Notes under the pieces: generated by a model
Told to the model about the DNA's origin: nothing
The model's database searches: none
What the model saw: only the letters and a program-made list of their open reading frames with translations
Made by a program: the position numbers and the translations under genes
Part shown: one piece after another, positions 60,618 to 64,000 of the stretch
Layout of the letters: each line of letters opens with the position of its first letter
How positions within the stretch are numbered: position 1 is the first letter of the stretch
From: Tritrichomonas musculus
Lineage: Eukaryota; Parabasalia; Tritrichomonadida; Tritrichomonadidae
Assembly: GCA_039105265.1 (NCBI GenBank)
Contig: JAPFFF010000003.1
Span: 5,952,001 to 6,016,000, forward strand
Direction: 5' to 3'
DNA: 64,000 bases

Positions 60618-62417
60618 ATGGGGGATAGAATTACTGTTCTCTCTACGATAAGCCCAGTAATCGAAATTGATAATCAGAGTAATAAAAATACAGGCATACT
60701 GAGCTTGATTATGTATCCCCCATATTATTCAATTCGATTTCAACCGTTACCTGATTTAAACGAAGCCTCCTTCTGCAATAAACTCACAAATCTTCTCTCA
60801 CCAGATGAAACTTTATATTGTCTTAAATGCCATGAAATTAGTTCATTTCATCTGAGGGAAGTTAAATTCGATAATAATGATAAAAGCAACATAGTTTTAA
60901 ATTTCGCAAAATATGATTCAAAAGAATATGTTCTTCCAAATGACAAAATGTCTAGCTGCTCTTATTTTTTTCAACAGCTTTTAATTCATGGAATTGCAGC
61001 TCCACAGATCAACAAAGAAAACGCTTTTGAACTTAAGTTTTATGCGAATAATCATTATCATTCTACTTTCACAGTTCCTTCACATCTGCAATTATTTCAT
61101 CCGCGTTTCACATCACTTGACGACTTTTGGAATGGTGTTGTGGATTTTTACCGAGAATATATTACATTTTTATTTGAATCCAAAAATTTACCACGTGATC
61201 AAAAATATCCGCTTGGGTTTGCAACAAATTCACTTTTAACATTTAAGGAAAATTCTGTTAATGAGTTTATTTCTAATTTACCATCTTATGAAAAAGTCAT
61301 TTTTGATAATCTGAACATACTCTTTGATTCAAATGGTACTTTAATCGATCAAGAATTATTTAAGAATCGACTTTTTTATTCTGGATGTGATGACAAAGCT
61401 TTACCAGCAGTACTTCCGTTTGCAGTTGGTGTTTATCCTTTAGGTAGCACTTATGAAGAACGAAAAGAAATTGACAATAAAATGAAAATCGATTTTAAAA
61501 AATTATATGATCAAGTATCAACAATATCCAAAAAGCAAATCAGATGTCATAAAAAGCTGAGAGAATCTCTTCGGGTGATTAATCAAGACGCCGATCGTAC
61601 AGATCGTTTGCAAAATGCTTTTAAAAATCCTAAAAAACCAGGGCTTTATATGCTGACCTCACTTTTAAAATGTTATTGCATGTACAATCAACGAATTGGC
61701 TACTTACAAGGAATGAATGACATGTTTGTTCCTTTAATTCTTTCATTTGTTCCAGAATGGTCAAGTGACGGTGATCCGATTGATCATAATGGTCAAATAA
61801 TCAGTAAAGAAGTCCTTTTATCGGATTATTTACCTCGAATTTTCTTTTGCTACGTATCAATTATTAAACTCACAGGCCATGCGAAATTATTGTCAAATGT
61901 TACTGAACGTTCAAATCAAATATCACATTTAATGATAGCTATTGTCTCGAAATTTGAACCACTCATAGGAATTTGGCTTGCACAGAATAATCTCTCTGAG
62001 TTTCTATGGATGTATTCAGATTTTATATACATATACAAACGATCTTTTACATCAAAGAGACAAAATATTTGGGATGCTTGGCTTCAAATGCTTTGTTTCC
62101 CTTCTCCTCATGAATGGCTTTTTTATTTTGCTTCAGCAGTTTTACTAGAGGTTTTCCATAACATTTTTTTGATGCCTGATTTATCTATGCCAGTTTTAAT
62201 GGACACTTATCCAAAAATACTTTTGTCTTTGGATGTACGTACAATTGGTAATAAAGCTCTTTACTTATACCAAAATTGCAGATTAACCGAAAACGAATAC
62301 AAATTAATTGTTAGTGATGTATATGGAGTTGCAGAAAATTTCAGCATAAAAGATGAAGAAGAGGAAGCGCCGGATTTTGAATCATATAATTTTGAGTTTT
62401 GCGAGTTTGATAAATAA
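60618..62417 (+). CDS. TBC-domain RabGAP, Gyp7/TBC1D15-like
   Basis: A 599-aa protein. The N-terminal 160 residues form a PH-like domain (SLIMYPPYYSIRFQPLPDLN, FFQQLLIHGIAAP), as in Gyp7 and TBC1D15/17. The TBC domain spans about residues 255-560. It carries VINQDADRTD (about 317-326), with the catalytic arginine finger, and RIGYLQGMNDMFVP (about 363-376), with the glutamine finger. WLAQNNLSEFLWMYSDFIYI and NIWDAWLQMLCFPSPHEWLF match the C-terminal TBC blocks. Both fingers are intact, so the protein should speed GTP hydrolysis by a Rab, probably Rab7-like by analogy. It is related in layout to the degenerate protein at 44762. The tail is acidic. Confidence 0.9.
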   Translation: MGDRITVLSTISPVIEIDNQSNKNTGILSLIMYPPYYSIRFQPLPDLNEASFCNKLTNLLSPDETLYCLKCHEISSFHLREVKFDNNDKSNIVLNFAKYDSKEYVLPNDKMSSCSYFFQQLLIHGIAAPQINKENAFELKFYANNHYHSTFTVPSHLQLFHPRFTSLDDFWNGVVDFYREYITFLFESKNLPRDQKYPLGFATNSLLTFKENSVNEFISNLPSYEKVIFDNLNILFDSNGTLIDQELFKNRLFYSGCDDKALPAVLPFAVGVYPLGSTYEERKEIDNKMKIDFKKLYDQVSTISKKQIRCHKKLRESLRVINQDADRTDRLQNAFKNPKKPGLYMLTSLLKCYCMYNQRIGYLQGMNDMFVPLILSFVPEWSSDGDPIDHNGQIISKEVLLSDYLPRIFFCYVSIIKLTGHAKLLSNVTERSNQISHLMIAIVSKFEPLIGIWLAQNNLSEFLWMYSDFIYIYKRSFTSKRQNIWDAWLQMLCFPSPHEWLFYFASAVLLEVFHNIFLMPDLSMPVLMDTYPKILLSLDVRTIGNKALYLYQNCRLTENEYKLIVSDVYGVAENFSIKDEEEEAPDFESYNFEFCEFDK

Positions 62418-62903
62418 AGTGTTATTTACTTGATCAACTTTTTTTTTTTTTTTTTTTTGAATATATTATTTGCTGCCTATTTCGCATCTTTAAATTGAAT
62501 CGATTTAATTGTGATATTAAATCTCCTTTATAAGATATTAAAGAAATTTTATTTTCCAAAGATTTTATATTCAAAAAATATATATTCAAAAAGCTCTGAA
62601 TTCAATTGAAAACCTTAAATTTGACTTTGTGATTTATATTCGTATATTTTTTAGGAAAATTGATGATTGGTAGTAAATATTTATCTGACTTTTTCCTTAG
62701 AAAAGATCGACTTTTTCTGAGCAAAAATGCAAAATATATTCCCTATCTGAAATTTTTGTCTGATTTTTTCAATATTTTTTCATATCACTTAACAATCTTT
62801 TGACAAAAATCAAGAAGCTTCTTAAAAGTATGCAAAAAGTTCCAATTTCAAATCAGAAAAAATTGTGAAAATTTTACTTCATTAATTTTTTAGACCATAT
62901 CTA
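62418..62903. other. gene-free spacer
   Basis: 486 bp between the TBC and eS19-like genes. It contains a T18 run at about 62441-62458, TTCAAAAAGCTCT (62584-62596) and GCAAAAAGTTCC (62833-62844). The last is a recurrent upstream motif about 70 bases before the eS19-like ATG. TCATT (62879-62883) is an initiator-like site. Confidence 0.45.
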
Positions 62904-63389
62904 ATGGATACTCAACTAGGAACAATCGAACAAGAAAACTCAAGTATAAATCACAAAATTCGTTCAGTCACAGTGAGGGATGTTTCTCCAAAAACTTTTC
63001 TTCCTTCCCTAGCCCAATATCTTCAGGAATCAGGGAAAGTTAATTATGAGAAGCTTTTACCAAAAATAAGCAAGAGTGCTTGCAACATAAACAAAGATTA
63101 CTTATTGGCACTCCAAAAATGGTATTATGATGTGGCTGCTTCTACGCTACTCCAGATCTATCTTCATCCATGCTTCCAAATATCTTATCAAAAGGCTCGT
63201 GGAGGGAGTCAAGCCTCAAAACTTTCAAATGCACAGAGTATTGCCAGAGCAACATGCCTCAAAGAGCTCATGGAAGTTGGGTGGATCGTCAAAGATAGAA
63301 CAGGAATCATACTTGTTTCTGAAGAAGGCATCGAAAAGATGGATTCTATTTCGAGTCAGATTTTACAAGGAAATACTAAAGAAATATAA
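62904..63389 (+). CDS. divergent ribosomal protein eS19
   Basis: A 161-aa protein. [20 protein letters not shown] matches eS19 [36 protein letters not shown] matches NWFYTRAASTARHLYL, and [20 protein letters not shown] matches the SKSVARRVLQALEGL helix region. It has about 20 extra residues at the N-terminus. The basic loop (PSHFSRGS) that binds 18S rRNA in human eS19 is poorly kept, and CQKAR-type residues replace several arginines. The gene lacks the GGCCTTTT promoter and C-biased codons of uL22 and uS7. It may be a paralog with a modified role rather than the main ribosomal copy. A standard eS19 would have to lie elsewhere in the genome. Confidence 0.8.
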   Translation: [161 protein letters not shown]

Positions 63390-63614
63390 TACTCATATTG
63401 CTATTTTTTTGTTTTAATCATTTAAAAAAATTTTGGCTCGTTATTTCGATTAGATTTTGAGTACTACAAAAAAACATACACAGAAAAAGTTACAAATATT
63501 GGTAATTTAAAGTAAATAATAAACTTATATGGAAACTGTATTTTTAGATAAATATTCTAATTATAAAATTCTATCGTCTAACCAAAAAAATATAAAAGAT
63601 ATCGAGTCAATGAT

Positions 63615-64000
63615 TCATGCAAAGTAGCTCTTTGGTTGGAAGTCGGAGTGGTTGATATTCCCTAGTCCACCATCAAAAGGGATGCCCATCCGCTGCTTAT
63701 AAGATCCAACGACTGGGTCAGCTTTATTTGAAAACATTAATTCGAAATCGATATCATCGTTATTTGTAAAAAGCATTTCGTCTTCATTTTGCATGCTACC
63801 ATTTAAATTTCTATCTATATCTATACCGTTATCTAATTCTAAATTTTCTATATTATTAAAAAGGTCTGTATTTGTTGTGGGGCTGTGTTCAACTTGCGAA
63901 GGATTTTGTTCTATTGAAACTCTTTTCTGTAACTCTTGTGAAGAATATTTCTGCCTATGGCGCGAAATCAATGGCGTAAATAAAGGAGGTAGAGTATTAG
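63615..64000 (-). CDS. C-terminal part of an unknown gene (cut by window edge)
   Basis: The frame is open from the stop at 63615-63617 to the end of the window without reaching a true start. The apparent start inside is a TTG, and upstream codons read on as NTLPPLFTPLISRHRQK. The visible 128 residues are polar and acidic with asparagine clusters and probably disordered, ending GSYKQRMGIPFDGGLGN and PKSYFA. No family recognised. Low-complexity composition of this kind is common in trichomonad regulatory proteins. Confidence 0.6.
   Translation of the reverse strand, partial: NTLPPLFTPLISRHRQKYSSQELQKRVSIEQNPSQVEHSPTTNTDLFNNIENLELDNGIDIDRNLNGSMQNEDEMLFTNNDDIDFELMFSNKADPVVGSYKQRMGIPFDGGLGNINHSDFQPKSYFA

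Noticed and set aside
5403-62883. Initiator TCA+1Y(T/A) near starts as a general rule
   Set aside because: Only about five of some two dozen genes have a match within 40 bases of the ATG, which is near chance for so short a motif in this composition. Individual sites are noted as tentative.

Overview
The window looks like nuclear DNA of a parabasalid protist, most likely a Tritrichomonas-type trichomonad. The supporting signs are strongly AT-rich DNA, about two dozen long genes that all read as single uninterrupted exons, very short predicted 5' leaders, two giant HECT ubiquitin ligases, a BTB-plus-RCC1 protein, a three-repeat Myb protein, and ribosomal-protein promoters that carry a CCTTT element like the M5 initiator described in Trichomonas vaginalis. 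The genus call is inference; the protist-eukaryote call is firm.

Layout. 0-5 kb: an unrecognised 833-aa gene, ribosomal protein uL22 (L17) and a leucine-rich-repeat protein. 5.4-26.3 kb: a 3145-aa HECT ligase, a CARMIL-like LRR protein, a TOG/HEAT-like microtubule protein, an unknown 411-aa protein, and a second UFD4/TRIP12-like HECT ligase. 26.3-31.7 kb: an inverted-repeat element, two long A tracts, a BTB/RCC1 protein and a broken MATE transporter. 31.7-41 kb: a large unknown coiled-coil protein, an RCC1 protein, the SAGA-type adaptor ADA2, and a SCYL2-like pseudokinase. 41-50.5 kb: tRNA-Arg(UCU), ribosomal protein uS7 (S5), a GNAT acetyltransferase, a RAE1 mRNA-export factor with an FG-repeat block inside its propeller, a degenerate TBC protein, a Utp12-domain protein, a putative DNA-binding protein and a c-Myb-like factor. 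50.5-52.5 kb: a transposon graveyard holding a clean hAT-type element with an 8-bp target duplication. 52.5-57 kb: a galactokinase/GalNAc kinase, splicing factor BUD31, a uL30/RLP7-like protein and a CDK. 57-60.6 kb: a gene desert holding a 1.26-kb inverted-repeat element. 60.6-64 kb: an active-looking TBC RabGAP, a divergent eS19 and one gene cut by the window edge.

The genes do not form operons. Several pairs are divergent with short shared intergenic spacers (ADA2/SCYL2, BUD31/RLP7, LRR/HECT, unknown/uL22), which suggests shared promoters. Functionally this is ordinary housekeeping: ubiquitination, translation and ribosome assembly, RNA export and splicing, vesicle traffic and cell cycle.

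The most unusual items are the FG-repeat block built into RAE1, a set of at least five short inverted-repeat transposon remnants in several apparent families, a recurrent AAAAGTT motif upstream of many genes, a shared M5-like promoter in the two canonical ribosomal-protein genes, and two GC-rich patches flanking the broken MATE gene.
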